Of a stretch of DNA of 64,000 nt, positions 43,391-52,238 are shown one piece after another. The translations under genes were made by a program, and so were the position numbers. Numbering within the stretch: the stretch's first letter is position 1; the number at the start of each line of letters is the position of its first letter. Source of the stretch: Methanoculleus marisnigri JR1 (GTDB lineage Archaea; Halobacteriota; Methanomicrobia; Methanomicrobiales; Methanoculleaceae); contig NC_009051.1 in NCBI RefSeq assembly GCF_000015825.1, positions 496,001 to 560,000 on the forward strand. The letters are read 5' to 3'. The notes below the pieces were generated by a model. It was not told the origin of the DNA and made no database searches. It worked only from the letters and a program-made list of their open reading frames with translations.

Positions 43391-44355
43391 CCCCATCGAT
43401 ACGTTCGGAACGGAAGTACCTTGAGATCCTCCGGATTCTCGCGGAATCGCACGAACCCCTGGGGGCGAAACGGTTGAGCGAGAAGATGGCCGAACGGGGA
43501 TTCGTCCTGAGCGACCGCGCCGTCCAGTACTACCTCCAGTACCTCGACGAGATGGGGTTTACGGAGAAGGCCGGGAACCGGGGCCGCCTCCTCACCGAGG
43601 CCGGGATCGCCGAGAGCGAGAGCGCGCTCGTCGATCAAAGGCTCGGCTTCATCATATCGAGGCTCGAGCAGCTCGCCTTCCGGAGCACCTTCGACCCGGC
43701 GACCGCCACGGGGAGCGTCGCCTACAACCTCTCCTTCGTGCGGGAAGAAGACCTCCCGGGCGTCACGGCAGCCTTCGACGAGGTGGCGGCGGCGGGTTAC
43801 GGGTTCCTCAACGCCTACCGGATCGTCGATTCCGACCCCCGCATACCCGACGGCCACGCCGGGATCATGACGGCCTGCAGCGTCACCCTGGACGGCGTTC
43901 TCCAGAAGATGGGTATCCCGACGAGGCTCGAGTATGCCGGCAGGATTGCCGTCGATGAGAACGGCTCCGCCGGATTCCTCGATCTCATCGGCTACCGCGG
44001 GACGTCGGTCGACCCGCTCCACCTCTTCATATCCGCCGGGCTCACCTCGATCAACCGGCTGGTGACGACCCGGGCCGGAGTCGCGCTTGCGAACGTCCGT
44101 GCGGTGCCCGCGGCCGCACGATACCGGGTGGAGGTGACCGTCGGCCTGATGGAGAAGTGCGGGTTCACCTTCCCCGCCGGAGGGGGCATCGGTGAGTTCA
44201 ACCTCCCGAAACACCCCTACCGTCTCTCCGTCGTTGCGCTCAGCGGCATGAACATGGTAGGGAACGCCATTGAGAAAGGCTACGCTATCAAAACCGAGAT
44301 TGGTGCAGGAACCGTACCGTTCGAAAAAATAGCGGACGCTACTGGATCCAGGTGA
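43387..44355 (+). CDS. nrpR: NrpR-family transcriptional regulator, one ligand domain
   Basis: Represses nitrogen-assimilation genes (nif, glnA) and is released by 2-oxoglutarate. 322 residues: winged helix at about 5-75 (LEILRILAESHEPLGAKRLSEKM, in parts; DRAVQYYLQYLDEMG as recognition region) then one NrpR domain (about 85-315; MTACSVTLDGVLQKMGIP, GRIAVDENGSAGF, GYRGTSVDPLHLF, ALSGMNMVGNAIEKG). The single ligand domain matches the NrpRI arrangement of Methanosarcina, which works with a separate NrpRII; none is seen here. Coupled to dcd; its 3' end overlaps the convergent FtsZ-like gene by 17 bases. Confidence 0.9.
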   Translation: MTPSIRSERKYLEILRILAESHEPLGAKRLSEKMAERGFVLSDRAVQYYLQYLDEMGFTEKAGNRGRLLTEAGIAESESALVDQRLGFIISRLEQLAFRSTFDPATATGSVAYNLSFVREEDLPGVTAAFDEVAAAGYGFLNAYRIVDSDPRIPDGHAGIMTACSVTLDGVLQKMGIPTRLEYAGRIAVDENGSAGFLDLIGYRGTSVDPLHLFISAGLTSINRLVTTRAGVALANVRAVPAAARYRVEVTVGLMEKCGFTFPAGGGIGEFNLPKHPYRLSVVALSGMNMVGNAIEKGYAIKTEIGAGTVPFEKIADATGSR

Positions 44356-46294
44356 TCCCGTCGTCCGTGTCGTCGTCCGGTTCCTTCTCTTCGTTTCGGT
44401 TCTTCTGCCGGGCGGCCGTGTCGATCACCTCGAGTTTTCCGCGCGAGGGACCGACATCCTTCGGGCGGGGACCTGATCTGGCAAATCCCCGGCTGTTCTG
44501 GTCCAGCGACCCGTCCTTCGGTAAGGGCATCCCTTCACGCACGTGCAGGCCGGCTTCCTCGAAGAGGCCGTCCTTCGGCCGCTGCATCCCGTTGCCGAGC
44601 GTAACGTGATCGCCGGTGAACGCCCCTTCTTTCGGCCGCTGTATCCCGCGGTCCAGGGTGCCCGCATCTGCAGAAAGCGCCCCTTCTTTCGGTCGCTGCA
44701 CGGGTTTTAAGGATGTGGAATATGTTACCGCATCGTCTTTTGGGCCTGTCTTTTCGATACTGATTCCTTTGAGGCCGAAGGTAGCGTTCTTCGGGGCGGG
44801 CACCGACGAGGTGATCGAGGCCGACCCGGTGAGATCGATCTCCTTCCCGCCCGGCTTTGGGGGAAGGACGACGGGCCCTTCATCCTGCTTCGCCTCGGCT
44901 TTCGGGAGCATATCGATGGTATCGTCCTTGCGCTTCCGACCGCTCCCGCCGCTGCCCGGGAGCGTGATCATCTCATCCTTCTCCGGTGTGGTTGGTCCCG
45001 CCATGTATTCGATCTCCTCGAGATATGCCGACTCAAGAGGCGAGGCAAAGCCCCGGGCACCCTCGTCATCCGGCACCTGGGGGGCGGCACCGGTTGCCCG
45101 TGCCGCCTCCTCTTCGCGCAGCCGCACCTCTTCTTCCGCCCTCAACCGTTCTTCCTCGCATTCAAGCTGGTATTCCGTCCGGATGTCCCGGAGTTCCTCG
45201 ACCCGGGGGATGTTGGTGATCCCCGAGAGCACGATGATGATCCCCACGAACGACGTGTTCTTCACCGGATAGTCGCCCGACCGCATCTCGAGCCCGGCGA
45301 TGCTCCGATCGATCCACTTTCGAACGGTCTGGAACCCCTTCATCGAGAGTTCGGCCGAAGGCCCGGCGATCAGCACCAGTGCCTTGTCGGCGCTCGTGAG
45401 GTCGCAGGGGACCGATACGTCTTCATAGACCGCTTTTTTGGCGAGGGAGATGATCCGGGCGGCCTTCTCCTGCGAACCCTGAATGAAGTCTTTCAGCGAC
45501 TGTCGCCGGTGGAGGACGTTCAGCAATCCGGTTGGCAGTCGCTCCGTGGCGTAGCCGACGGCGACGAAACCGTTTCCTTTCAGGGTGTTGAGGACTTCCC
45601 CGGCATCCAGAACGACCTCGGCGACGTCGAGCCCGGACTCGTTGAATTCTCCGGCGCGAAGAAGAAGGCCGATCTGGCGCGCAATCCTCTCGTTGAGCAT
45701 ACTGTAGTGTGTTCTCGGGTCCGACCCTATGGGGAACTGGCGCAGCTGGCCGATGACGCCGGTGTTCTCGGCCTCGGCTGCAGCGGTGGCCGCCTTGATC
45801 TTCTGCGACCAGGTCTCGTTGTCGAAGAGGATGACGGCATCGACGAGTTCCTGGAGCACGTCGAGGTCGTCGGCGGCCTTGGCCGAGACCCGCTTCCCTT
45901 CCTCCAGGCACGGCAGTATGGCAAGAGCGAAGATCGGCTCCACGTAGGACTTCCGGATCTCGTCGATGATGAGCGGTGCAATATCGATGACGCTGCCCCC
46001 GAGCCCGCAGCAGAAGAGGATGGCGTCGATCTCCATCGTATCCAGACTCTGGAGGCGGGTCATCACCTCCTCGATATCGATCACATCCGTGACATGAGCG
46101 TAATCCGAGATATCTACCCGCGGGAAGAAGATCCGTGCGGGGTCCGGGAGATGGCGGAGTTGCAGCAGGGAGTTTGGGTCGATATCGATCGCTACCGCAC
46201 TCATGCAGTAGACTCTGCTACGCCGGTCGTGGTCGTAGAGTTGATCCACAACCCTTGAGCCGGCGCCGCCCAACCCTATCGTCAGCACTCGCAT
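44339..46294 (-). CDS. Tubulin/FtsZ-superfamily protein with long repetitive tail
   Basis: 651 residues. The N-terminal ~370 residues look like a tubulin/FtsZ GTPase: TIGLGGAGSRVVDQL (loop T1, about 5-19), IDIDPNSL, FCCGLGGSVIDIAPLI (T4 position, about 92-107), FALAILPCLEEG, and GEFNESGLDVAEVVLDAG (T7-like). The canonical GGGTGTG signature is replaced by GLGGSVID, so it is not ordinary FtsZ or CetZ. A charged helix follows (EEERLRAEEEVRLREEEAA), then a disordered tail with four copies of a 19-residue repeat beginning QRPKEG. Ends in acidic DDDTDDGITWIQ. Role unknown; polymerisation is inference. Confidence 0.75.
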   Translation of the reverse strand: MRVLTIGLGGAGSRVVDQLYDHDRRSRVYCMSAVAIDIDPNSLLQLRHLPDPARIFFPRVDISDYAHVTDVIDIEEVMTRLQSLDTMEIDAILFCCGLGGSVIDIAPLIIDEIRKSYVEPIFALAILPCLEEGKRVSAKAADDLDVLQELVDAVILFDNETWSQKIKAATAAAEAENTGVIGQLRQFPIGSDPRTHYSMLNERIARQIGLLLRAGEFNESGLDVAEVVLDAGEVLNTLKGNGFVAVGYATERLPTGLLNVLHRRQSLKDFIQGSQEKAARIISLAKKAVYEDVSVPCDLTSADKALVLIAGPSAELSMKGFQTVRKWIDRSIAGLEMRSGDYPVKNTSFVGIIIVLSGITNIPRVEELRDIRTEYQLECEEERLRAEEEVRLREEEAARATGAAPQVPDDEGARGFASPLESAYLEEIEYMAGPTTPEKDEMITLPGSGGSGRKRKDDTIDMLPKAEAKQDEGPVVLPPKPGGKEIDLTGSASITSSVPAPKNATFGLKGISIEKTGPKDDAVTYSTSLKPVQRPKEGALSADAGTLDRGIQRPKEGAFTGDHVTLGNGMQRPKDGLFEEAGLHVREGMPLPKDGSLDQNSRGFARSGPRPKDVGPSRGKLEVIDTAARQKNRNEEKEPDDDTDDGITWIQ

Positions 46295-46652
46295 ATGGTT
46301 ATACTCCCCGCCTGATACCTTCGCATGCCCTGAGTGACCTTTGTCGCGAAAGAAGTATGAATATCATCCAAAACTATTGATGAATATGTGGGCGGACGGA
46401 CATATATATTTCTGTACGTTCTCGGAGAGCGAAACCGCGCCCAATCACGGGACACGGATATTTAAATATTCCTGTTTAACTTCCCCCTGCTGAAGCCTCC
46501 TGGAAGGTAAGGGAGAAGAATCACCTGATGTCCTGGAGAACCCTTTACACCTCTCCGTTTTGCACTACCTGTGCGGTACGTGTCGTTTGGAGAGCACAAA
46601 ATGATAATATATATAACTCCCGGCACGTAACTACTCAATGAGGTGTATAGCC
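46295..46652. other. Divergent promoter region of the FtsZ-like gene and mer
   Basis: 358 AT-rich bases with no gene. It contains several TATA-like elements: CATATATATTTC near 46409, the near-palindrome GGATATTTAAATATTCC (46456-46472), and the mer TATA AATATATATAAC (46606-46617). A short transcript from the middle element cannot be ruled out. Confidence 0.6.
46606..46617 (+). promoter_or_regulatory. mer TATA box
   Basis: AATATATATAAC puts transcription start near 46637, giving a leader of about 16 bases that holds the ribosome-binding site AGGTG (46641-46645) before the TTG start. Confidence 0.65.
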
Positions 46653-47645
46653 TTGACTACATATGGAATTGAATTTGTGCCCGGAGCAATCAACGTCAAG
46701 CAGGTGGTGAATTACACCAAGCTTGCAGAGTCGAAGGATATCGACTACGCTTGGATCACCAACCACTACAACAACCGTCATGCCTACCCGACCCTCGCCA
46801 TGATCGCGGCAAACACTGACTCGATCAAGATGGGACCGGGTATCATGAACACGTTCACCGACACCCCGGCAGCCATTGCATCCTTCATGGCTACCTTGAA
46901 CGAGATCTCCGACGGACGTGCCGTCCTCGGTATCGGGCCCGGCGACCTCTCGACGCTCCCGAAGCTCGCGATCGACCCCGTCAAGCCCGTCGGTCACCTG
47001 AAGGAAGGTGTCGAGCAGATCCGGAAACTCCTCGCCGGCGAAGAGGTCAAGAAGAGCGGCAACCTGGAGTTCTTCGACTACGACGGCGCCAAGCTGACCG
47101 GCGTCACCCTGCCCGGCAAGAAGGGCATTCCGGTCTACATCGGTGCCCAGGGTCCCAAGGTGCTCGAGCTCGCTGGAACCATCGGTGACGGCGCCCTGAT
47201 CAACGCTTCGAACCCCAAGGACTTCGACGTCGCCATCCCGATCATCAAGAAGGCGATGGAAGCAGTCGACAAGAAGAAGTTCGACGTCGGCGCCTACACC
47301 GCCATGTCCATCGACAGGGACGAGAAGAAGGCCCGGAATGCCGCAAAGATCGTTGCCGCATTCATCGCCGCCGGCTCTCCGCCCGCGCTTCTCCAGCGCC
47401 ACAACCTCAACCTGGACAACGTCGCGAAGATCAAGGAAGCGCTCGGACGCTTCGACTTCAAGACCGTCGGCGGACTCGTCGGCGACGCGGAGATCGACGC
47501 CTTCACCATCGCCGGAACCCCCGACATGGTCAAGCAGAAGTGCGAAGACCTCACAAAGGCTGGAGTTACTCAGATCATCTTCGGTTCGCCGCTCGGCCCC
47601 GACATGACCAACTCCATCCGCCTCCTCGGCAAGTACATTGTCTGA
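46653..47645 (+). CDS. mer: 5,10-methylenetetrahydromethanopterin reductase (F420-dependent)
   Basis: Reduces methylene-H4MPT to methyl-H4MPT with F420H2, a central step of methanogenesis. 330 residues of the bacterial-luciferase-like TIM barrel: TYGIEFVPGA, YAWITNHYNNRHAYPTLAMIA (in parts), KMGPGIMNTFTDTPA, GRAVLGIGPGDLSTL, PVYIGAQGPKVLELAG, GDGALINASNPKDF. I chose TTG 46653 because GAGGTG stands seven bases upstream and homologues start at this point; ATG 46638 would add five residues, overlaps that ribosome-binding site and has none of its own. Optimal codons suggest high expression. Confidence 0.93.
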   Translation: MTTYGIEFVPGAINVKQVVNYTKLAESKDIDYAWITNHYNNRHAYPTLAMIAANTDSIKMGPGIMNTFTDTPAAIASFMATLNEISDGRAVLGIGPGDLSTLPKLAIDPVKPVGHLKEGVEQIRKLLAGEEVKKSGNLEFFDYDGAKLTGVTLPGKKGIPVYIGAQGPKVLELAGTIGDGALINASNPKDFDVAIPIIKKAMEAVDKKKFDVGAYTAMSIDRDEKKARNAAKIVAAFIAAGSPPALLQRHNLNLDNVAKIKEALGRFDFKTVGGLVGDAEIDAFTIAGTPDMVKQKCEDLTKAGVTQIIFGSPLGPDMTNSIRLLGKYIV

Positions 47646-47793
47646 GGCGGGAAACCACGATCGCTTTTTTTTACGACATTGCCGGATAGTTCGGACCGGG
47701 TACTCCCGGGTCTCGCCGTGGCCTCCGGCACTATCATCCGCAATCCGGACAGGGTTTTATACGCTCGGCGCGCCAACCGGAGTATGAGGGACC

Positions 47794-48723
47794 ATGTTCA
47801 CCACCCGTGAGATCCTGACGGAGCGGGGGATTCTCCAGTACCGGCGGGAATCTCTCACGGGCATCCGGTGCCGGATCAGTCCCGTCCGGGTCGAGAGGCA
47901 GATCGATACCGTTCCTGCCATGCCTTCATCCCGCGAAGGCTGCCCCTTCTGCCCCGATGCGATAGATTCCTCCACCCCGACGTTCGAGGACGGCAGCCGG
48001 CTCCGGTGCGGGGAGAGCGTGACGTTCCCTAACCTCTACCCGTTCGCCGGGCGTCACGTGGTTACGGTGATCACGCCCGATCACGGGCCCGGCCGGTTCG
48101 ACGCGAGGTGTCTCGCCGATGCCATATCCGGCACGGCAACGGCCCTCGCTCGAACTCCTGGATATGCAAGCATCAACTGGAATAATCTCCCATCGGCCGG
48201 TGCGAGCATCGTCCACCCGCACCTGCAGGGCATCGCCGATGCAGAGCCCACCCGCCTTGCGGAGCTCTACATCTCCGGCGGTCGCCGCTATCTCGCCGAT
48301 CGCGGCCGTCTCTACTGGGACGATCTCGTAGAGCGCGAACGCTGCTCGGAGCGTTTTCTCTTCGAGAACGAGATCTTCTGGTCGGCAAACCCCGTCCCGC
48401 TCGGCGAGCGTGAGGTGCGGGGAATCCTCCCGATATCGACGCTTGAGGAACTCGAACCATATATCGAGCCACTGGCCGACGGAATCCTCCGTGTCGTCGA
48501 CTTTTACCGGAGCCTCGGCACGCACGCCTTCAACGCCTCGATCTTCTTTGATGCCCCCGGAACAGCCGGGCAGGGCCATCGTGCTTTCTGCTCCATCATC
48601 GCACGGTTAAACCCGAACACCTTCTCCATGTGCGACTCGGCGTTCATGGAGCGGCTGCACCTGGAACCGGTCATCCTGACACTCCCCGAAGACCTGGGCG
48701 CGCTCTTCCGGGCGAAAAGTTGA
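47794..48723 (+). CDS. Galactose-1-phosphate uridylyltransferase-like protein (HIT superfamily)
   Basis: 309 residues. GCPFCPD (about 49) is the zinc-binding CxxC of GalT, FPNLYPFAGRHVV opens the nucleotide fold, NNLPSAGASIVHPHLQG (about 129-145) carries the active-site H-P-H-x-Q, and the C-terminal half repeats the fold (STHAFN-like GTHAFNASIF). Probably transfers a nucleotidyl group to or from a sugar phosphate or phosphoglycerol-type substrate; the donor is unknown. Starts after a TATA-like TTTTATACG and is followed 26 bases later by the aldehyde dehydrogenase. Confidence 0.75.
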   Translation: MFTTREILTERGILQYRRESLTGIRCRISPVRVERQIDTVPAMPSSREGCPFCPDAIDSSTPTFEDGSRLRCGESVTFPNLYPFAGRHVVTVITPDHGPGRFDARCLADAISGTATALARTPGYASINWNNLPSAGASIVHPHLQGIADAEPTRLAELYISGGRRYLADRGRLYWDDLVERERCSERFLFENEIFWSANPVPLGEREVRGILPISTLEELEPYIEPLADGILRVVDFYRSLGTHAFNASIFFDAPGTAGQGHRAFCSIIARLNPNTFSMCDSAFMERLHLEPVILTLPEDLGALFRAKS

Positions 48724-48749
48724 TTGTGTGCCGGCGGTAACTCCTTTTC

Positions 48750-50171
48750 ATGACAGAGCCGCGCGGATTCCTGGTCGGTGGAGAATGGCGAACAAGCACC
48801 GATATCCTGGACGTCCGGTTCCCCTACACGGGGGAGGTTGTCGGCCGGGTCTGCCTTGCCGGGAGCGACGACGTTGAGGACGCCCTCCGTTGTGCAGAAC
48901 GCGGGTTCTCCCTCACCCGCCGCCTTCCGGCTCACCGCCGCTCTGAGATCCTCTACAACCTCGCCGATCTCATCCGGGAACGGTCCGCCGAACTTACCGG
49001 GACGATCATGCTCGAAGCGGGGAAGACCCGCGCTCTCGCCGAAAGCGAGGTCGTGCGTGCACGGGAGACGATCGAGGTCTCCGCCGAGGAAGCGCGCCGG
49101 ATCGACGGCACGATCCTTCCCCTCGACTGGAACGCGGCCGGGGAAGGGAGGGTCGGCTGCCTTCGCCGGTTCCCGCTCGGCCCGGTGCTCGCGATCACGC
49201 CGTTCAACTTCCCGCTCAACCTTGCCTGCCACAAACTGGGACCGGCCATCGGCGCTGGGGACTCCGTCGTCCTCAAACCTGCGTCGGCCACCCCGATCTC
49301 TTCGCTGATGCTCGGTGAGATGGCTCTTGATGCCGGCATCCCGCCCGAAGCGGTCAGCGTCGTCCCCTGCCACACCGATCTTGCGGAGCGGATGGTGCGG
49401 GACGACCGGGTCGCCTGCGTGAGTTTCACCGGGAGCCCGGCTGTCGGGTGGCACCTCCGGGAGATCGCCGGACGGAAACGCGTCGGGCTGGAACTTGGCG
49501 GCAACGCGGCCGTGGTCGTTCACGAAGATGCCGACATCCCCTTCGCGGCTGGCCGCATCGTTGCCGGCGCCTTCTCGAACGCCGGCCAGACCTGCATCGC
49601 GGTGCAGCGGGTCTACCTTCACCGCCCGATCTACGAGGAGGCGCTCGCGCTGCTCGTCGAGCGGGCCCGCGCCCTTACCACCGGCGACCCGCGCGAGCCC
49701 GGCACCGACGTGGGGCCGATGATCTCGGCGCCTGCCGCGGAGACGGCGTTTGCAAAGGTCGAGGACGCCATCGCAGGCGGCGCGAAGGTGCTCGTCGGCG
49801 GAACCCGCGACGGCCCACTTTTCAAGCCGACGATCCTTGTCGACACGACACCGGATATGGCGGTGAACCGGACCGAGGTCTTCGCCCCGGTGGTGACGGT
49901 CGCCCCCTACGAGACCTTCGAAGAAGCGATAGCGTTCGCGAACGACACCGAATACGGGCTGCAGGCGGGCATCTTCACCCACGATTCCCGGAGGATCGCG
50001 CAGGCGTTTGAGGAACTCCGGGTCGGCGGCCTGGTGGTCAACGACATCTCGACGTTCCGGATGGACCACGCCCCCTACGGCGGGGTCAGGGGTTCGGGCA
50101 TCGGGCGCGAGGGGCCGAAGTACGCAATCGAGGAGATGACCGAAGAGCGGATGATGATCTTTTCGCCGTAG
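48750..50171 (+). CDS. NAD(P)-dependent aldehyde dehydrogenase, possibly lactaldehyde dehydrogenase
   Basis: 473 residues, complete ALDH fold: ITPFNFPLNLACHKLGPAI, VLKPASATPISSLML, SFTGSPAVGWHL, catalytic Glu in LELGGNAAVVV (about 250), catalytic Cys in NAGQTCIAVQRVY (about 284), and TEVFAPVVTVAPY. The short archaeal type resembles the methanogen lactaldehyde dehydrogenase (CofA, MJ1411), which supplies lactate for F420 synthesis; that would suit its place between mer and mtd, both F420 enzymes, but it is inference. Glyceraldehyde-3-phosphate or other aldehydes remain possible. Confidence 0.85.
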   Translation: MTEPRGFLVGGEWRTSTDILDVRFPYTGEVVGRVCLAGSDDVEDALRCAERGFSLTRRLPAHRRSEILYNLADLIRERSAELTGTIMLEAGKTRALAESEVVRARETIEVSAEEARRIDGTILPLDWNAAGEGRVGCLRRFPLGPVLAITPFNFPLNLACHKLGPAIGAGDSVVLKPASATPISSLMLGEMALDAGIPPEAVSVVPCHTDLAERMVRDDRVACVSFTGSPAVGWHLREIAGRKRVGLELGGNAAVVVHEDADIPFAAGRIVAGAFSNAGQTCIAVQRVYLHRPIYEEALALLVERARALTTGDPREPGTDVGPMISAPAAETAFAKVEDAIAGGAKVLVGGTRDGPLFKPTILVDTTPDMAVNRTEVFAPVVTVAPYETFEEAIAFANDTEYGLQAGIFTHDSRRIAQAFEELRVGGLVVNDISTFRMDHAPYGGVRGSGIGREGPKYAIEEMTEERMMIFSP

Positions 50172-50408
50172 GTGGAATGTGGCAGTTACTGGGCGATGAG
50201 TTCGTACCTGGTATTACTCAAGTTCTGGATATTCTATCCGCCGCATCCTCCGGTCGGCCATGGAACGAACTGCCGCACCCTGCAGAAAATGGAGTTTTTG
50301 GCGTAAGGCTACCCCTCGGTCTTGTTGAACTCCACTCGTCTGCTCCAACTGGTCACAACCCAGGGGTACTCTGGGGCACGGCTTTCCACCGGATATCGCC
50401 ATGACTGC

Positions 50409-50428
50409 CCCCGCCCTTCGGGGCGGGG
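50409..50428. repeat. GC hairpin with TTCG loop
   Basis: CCCCGCCC-TTCG-GGGCGGGG is a perfect 8-base stem with a stable tetraloop. Similar hairpins close IS200/IS605 elements, but no transposase reading is preserved here. Could also terminate transcription. Confidence 0.75.
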
Positions 50429-50703
50429 AACGACTGCTGGAACAGCAGGAGTTTGAGCACCGAAGGTGCGGAGGAGGAGGCCGGAGGCCGGGCGGGGTGG
50501 GGGTTAGATATCTCTTATGAGGTGGAGACAGGGGAGGGGGGAGACCCCCCCTCCCCACCTGACGGTGGTCGAGCTCCGTTCCTGCGGAACGTCGCACTCC
50601 CCGTCAGCCCCTCCTCGCACCTGACGGTGCTCACGCTCACTGCGTTCGCGCCTCGCACCTTCGGTGCTCGAACTCCTGCCGTCCCGGCAGTCGTTCCCCC
50701 CTA
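50421..50703. repeat. MITE-like element with imperfect inverted arms
   Basis: The left arm (about 50424-50471, GGGGAACGACTGC...GCAGGAGTTTGAGCACCG...) and the right arm (50654-50703, reverse complement) match over about 46 bases with only a handful of differences. They enclose about 180 bases without a gene, which hold further hairpins. A small non-autonomous mobile element or a very large hairpin are the two readings. Confidence 0.7.
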
Positions 50704-50771
50704 TGGCGATAGTCCCACGGTCCACTGCACGGGGTTCTTTCTTTATTTCAGTTGTGTTGTTGCCAGCACTC

Positions 50772-50788
50772 GAAACCCTTCGGGTTTC
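50772..50788. repeat. Small perfect hairpin
   Basis: GAAACCC-TTC-GGGTTTC stands directly before the 31-base array and seems to be a variant of the same hairpin unit. Confidence 0.6.
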
Positions 50789-50790
50789 TC

Positions 50791-50958
50791 ACGCTCCGGT
50801 TCTTCGCACCTGACGGCGCTCACGCTCCGGTTCTTCGCACCTGACGGCGCTCACGCTCCGGTTCTTCGCACCTGACGGCGCTCACGCTCCGGTTCTTCGC
50901 ACCTGACGGCGCTCACGCTCCGGTTCTTCGCACCTGACGGCGCTCACGCTCCGGTTCT
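50791..50958. repeat. 31-base tandem array, about 5.4 copies
   Basis: ACGCTCCGGTTCTTCGCACC followed by TGACGGCGCTC recurs at 50791, 50822, 50853, 50884 and 50915, and starts again at 50946, all 31 bases apart and essentially identical. Units abut directly, so this is not a CRISPR. In reverse complement it carries GAGCGCCGTCAGGTGCGA, the relative of GAGCACCGCAGGTGCGA at 3.2 kb. Confidence 0.92.
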
Positions 50959-50959
50959 T

Positions 50960-51064
50960 ACGAACCATCGCGTTACGAACCATCGCGTTACGAACCATCG
51001 CGTTACGAACCATCGCGTTACGAACCATCGCGTTACGAACCATCGCGTTACGAACCATCGCGCT
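50960..51064. repeat. 15-base tandem array, seven copies
   Basis: ACGAACCATCGCGTT recurs every 15 bases from 50960 to 51050, the last copy with one or two changes, and a degenerate eighth unit follows. Reverse complement GCGATGGTTCGT also occurs at 3227. A multiple of three keeps every frame open, which explains false peptides here. Confidence 0.92.
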
Positions 51065-51256
51065 CCGAACCGTCGTGACTCGCACATAGCGGTGCTCATG
51101 CTCCAGCCTTTTGACCCGTCGCACTTTATGTGAGGCACCTATATCGAGATAATCCCTGAAGACCACGATCTCGCCCGCTCCCCGGCGAAGACAGACGGCA
51201 TACCCTCTACCGGGTAAAACACTCTACAAACCCGAAAAAAAGAAGTGGTGCCGAGG

Positions 51257-52099
51257 TTACTCGGGCTTGCTGATGAGGGCGGTCTTCGAGACGATCTCGC
51301 CGGTCTTCTTGTGGGGCTTCCTGATAACCGCGTCGACACCCTTCTCGAGGGTGCGTGCTTCCTCGCAGAGGAGCATGGCCTGGCGCATCATCTCGTGGGC
51401 GCTCGCGACGATCGGGATGTACTTCTCCCACTCCTTCGTCATGAAGCAGCCCTTGACGTTGACGCCTGCAACCGACTGTGCGATCTCGTAGGCCGCACGG
51501 GCCTTCGCGAGCGCGTAGGGGTTGCTGAACTCGCCGTCGACCGCCTTGTCGGAGGTCATGACGACCTTCGGGAGCGCGAGGTCCGCGCCCTTCTTGCCTG
51601 CCTTCACCTGGTCGATGACCTTGTCGAGCTCCATCTGCATCTTGCGGAACGCGCCGGTGAGGGCGAGCACCTTGACGAGGTTCCCGTTGTAGTCCGCCAT
51701 CTCGATGGGGTCGAGGAACTCACGGCGGGCGCCGATCATGGCGTCGGCCTTCATGATGATGTAGCCGAAGTTGCTCGCCTTGAGCGCTTCGAACTGCTCC
51801 TTCTTGGTGGTGACATCGTCGGTGATGACGATGCAGGGGATTCCGGCCGCCGCGAGGTCTTCACGGGCCTGGGTGGGTCCGGGGAGAACGCCGTTCGGGG
51901 AAACGACGATACAGAAGTCCGGGCCCCATGCCTTCATATTGCTGACCACACGCTCGATATCCTCGGGCTGCAGCTTCGTCCCGGAGGTCGCCATGAAGGT
52001 GATCATGTCCTCACGGTCGGCGCGCTCATCGAGAAGAAGTTCGCCCATTACACCGCTGGCGATATTTCCCAGTTTTGCAATTCCAACTTTTACAACCAC
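51257..52099 (-). CDS. mtd: F420-dependent methylenetetrahydromethanopterin dehydrogenase
   Basis: Reduces methenyl-H4MPT to methylene-H4MPT with F420H2, the step before Mer. 280 residues, normal length. [29 protein letters not shown] (in parts), [46 protein letters not shown] and EMADYNGN identify it. I chose GTG 52099 (MVVKVG) because GAGAGGTG lies five bases upstream; the TTG five codons before it lies inside that site. Minus-strand TATA GTTTATATGAG at about 52145-52155 places transcription start close to the palindrome at 52109-52123. Confidence 0.95.
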   Translation of the reverse strand: MVVKVGIAKLGNIASGVMGELLLDERADREDMITFMATSGTKLQPEDIERVVSNMKAWGPDFCIVVSPNGVLPGPTQAREDLAAAGIPCIVITDDVTTKKEQFEALKASNFGYIIMKADAMIGARREFLDPIEMADYNGNLVKVLALTGAFRKMQMELDKVIDQVKAGKKGADLALPKVVMTSDKAVDGEFSNPYALAKARAAYEIAQSVAGVNVKGCFMTKEWEKYIPIVASAHEMMRQAMLLCEEARTLEKGVDAVIRKPHKKTGEIVSKTALISKPE

Positions 52100-52108
52100 A
52101 TTAACACC

Positions 52109-52123
52109 TCTCAAAATTTGAGA
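52109..52123. promoter_or_regulatory. Palindrome in the mtd leader
   Basis: TCTCAAAATTTGAGA is a perfect 7+1+7 inverted repeat between the mtd TATA box and start codon, touching the ribosome-binding site. It faces the divergent tfx gene, whose product is a DNA-binding protein, so it is a candidate Tfx or other operator. Confidence 0.6.
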
Positions 52124-52238
52124 ACACGATAGTATCGCAAAGTTCTCATATAAACGTTTTGAAATGCCCTGAATATCCCGTCCAATAATGGGAGGGTTAA
52201 GGAAAAGTGTTTAAATTTGCACCGTCCATATATATTTG

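Larger units (their letters stand above)
50172..51256. other. 1.1-kb gene-free, repeat-dominated gap
   Basis: No gene between the aldehyde dehydrogenase and mtd. 50172-50400 shows nothing I recognise. From 50409 on there is a stable hairpin, a pair of long inverted arms (50421-50703) and two tandem repeat arrays (50791-51064), each listed separately. 51065-51256 has a degenerate repeat and the mtd end. Open frames here, such as those spelling MVRNA repeats, are translations of the arrays. Confidence 0.8.

Noticed and set aside
50791-51064. Regular repeats that might be a CRISPR array
   Set aside because: Units of 31 and 15 bases abut with no unique spacers, and there are no cas genes nearby.
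50944-51138. Open frames encoding MVRNA or WFVTR repeats
   Set aside because: They are translations of the 15-base array, whose length is a multiple of three so no frame closes.
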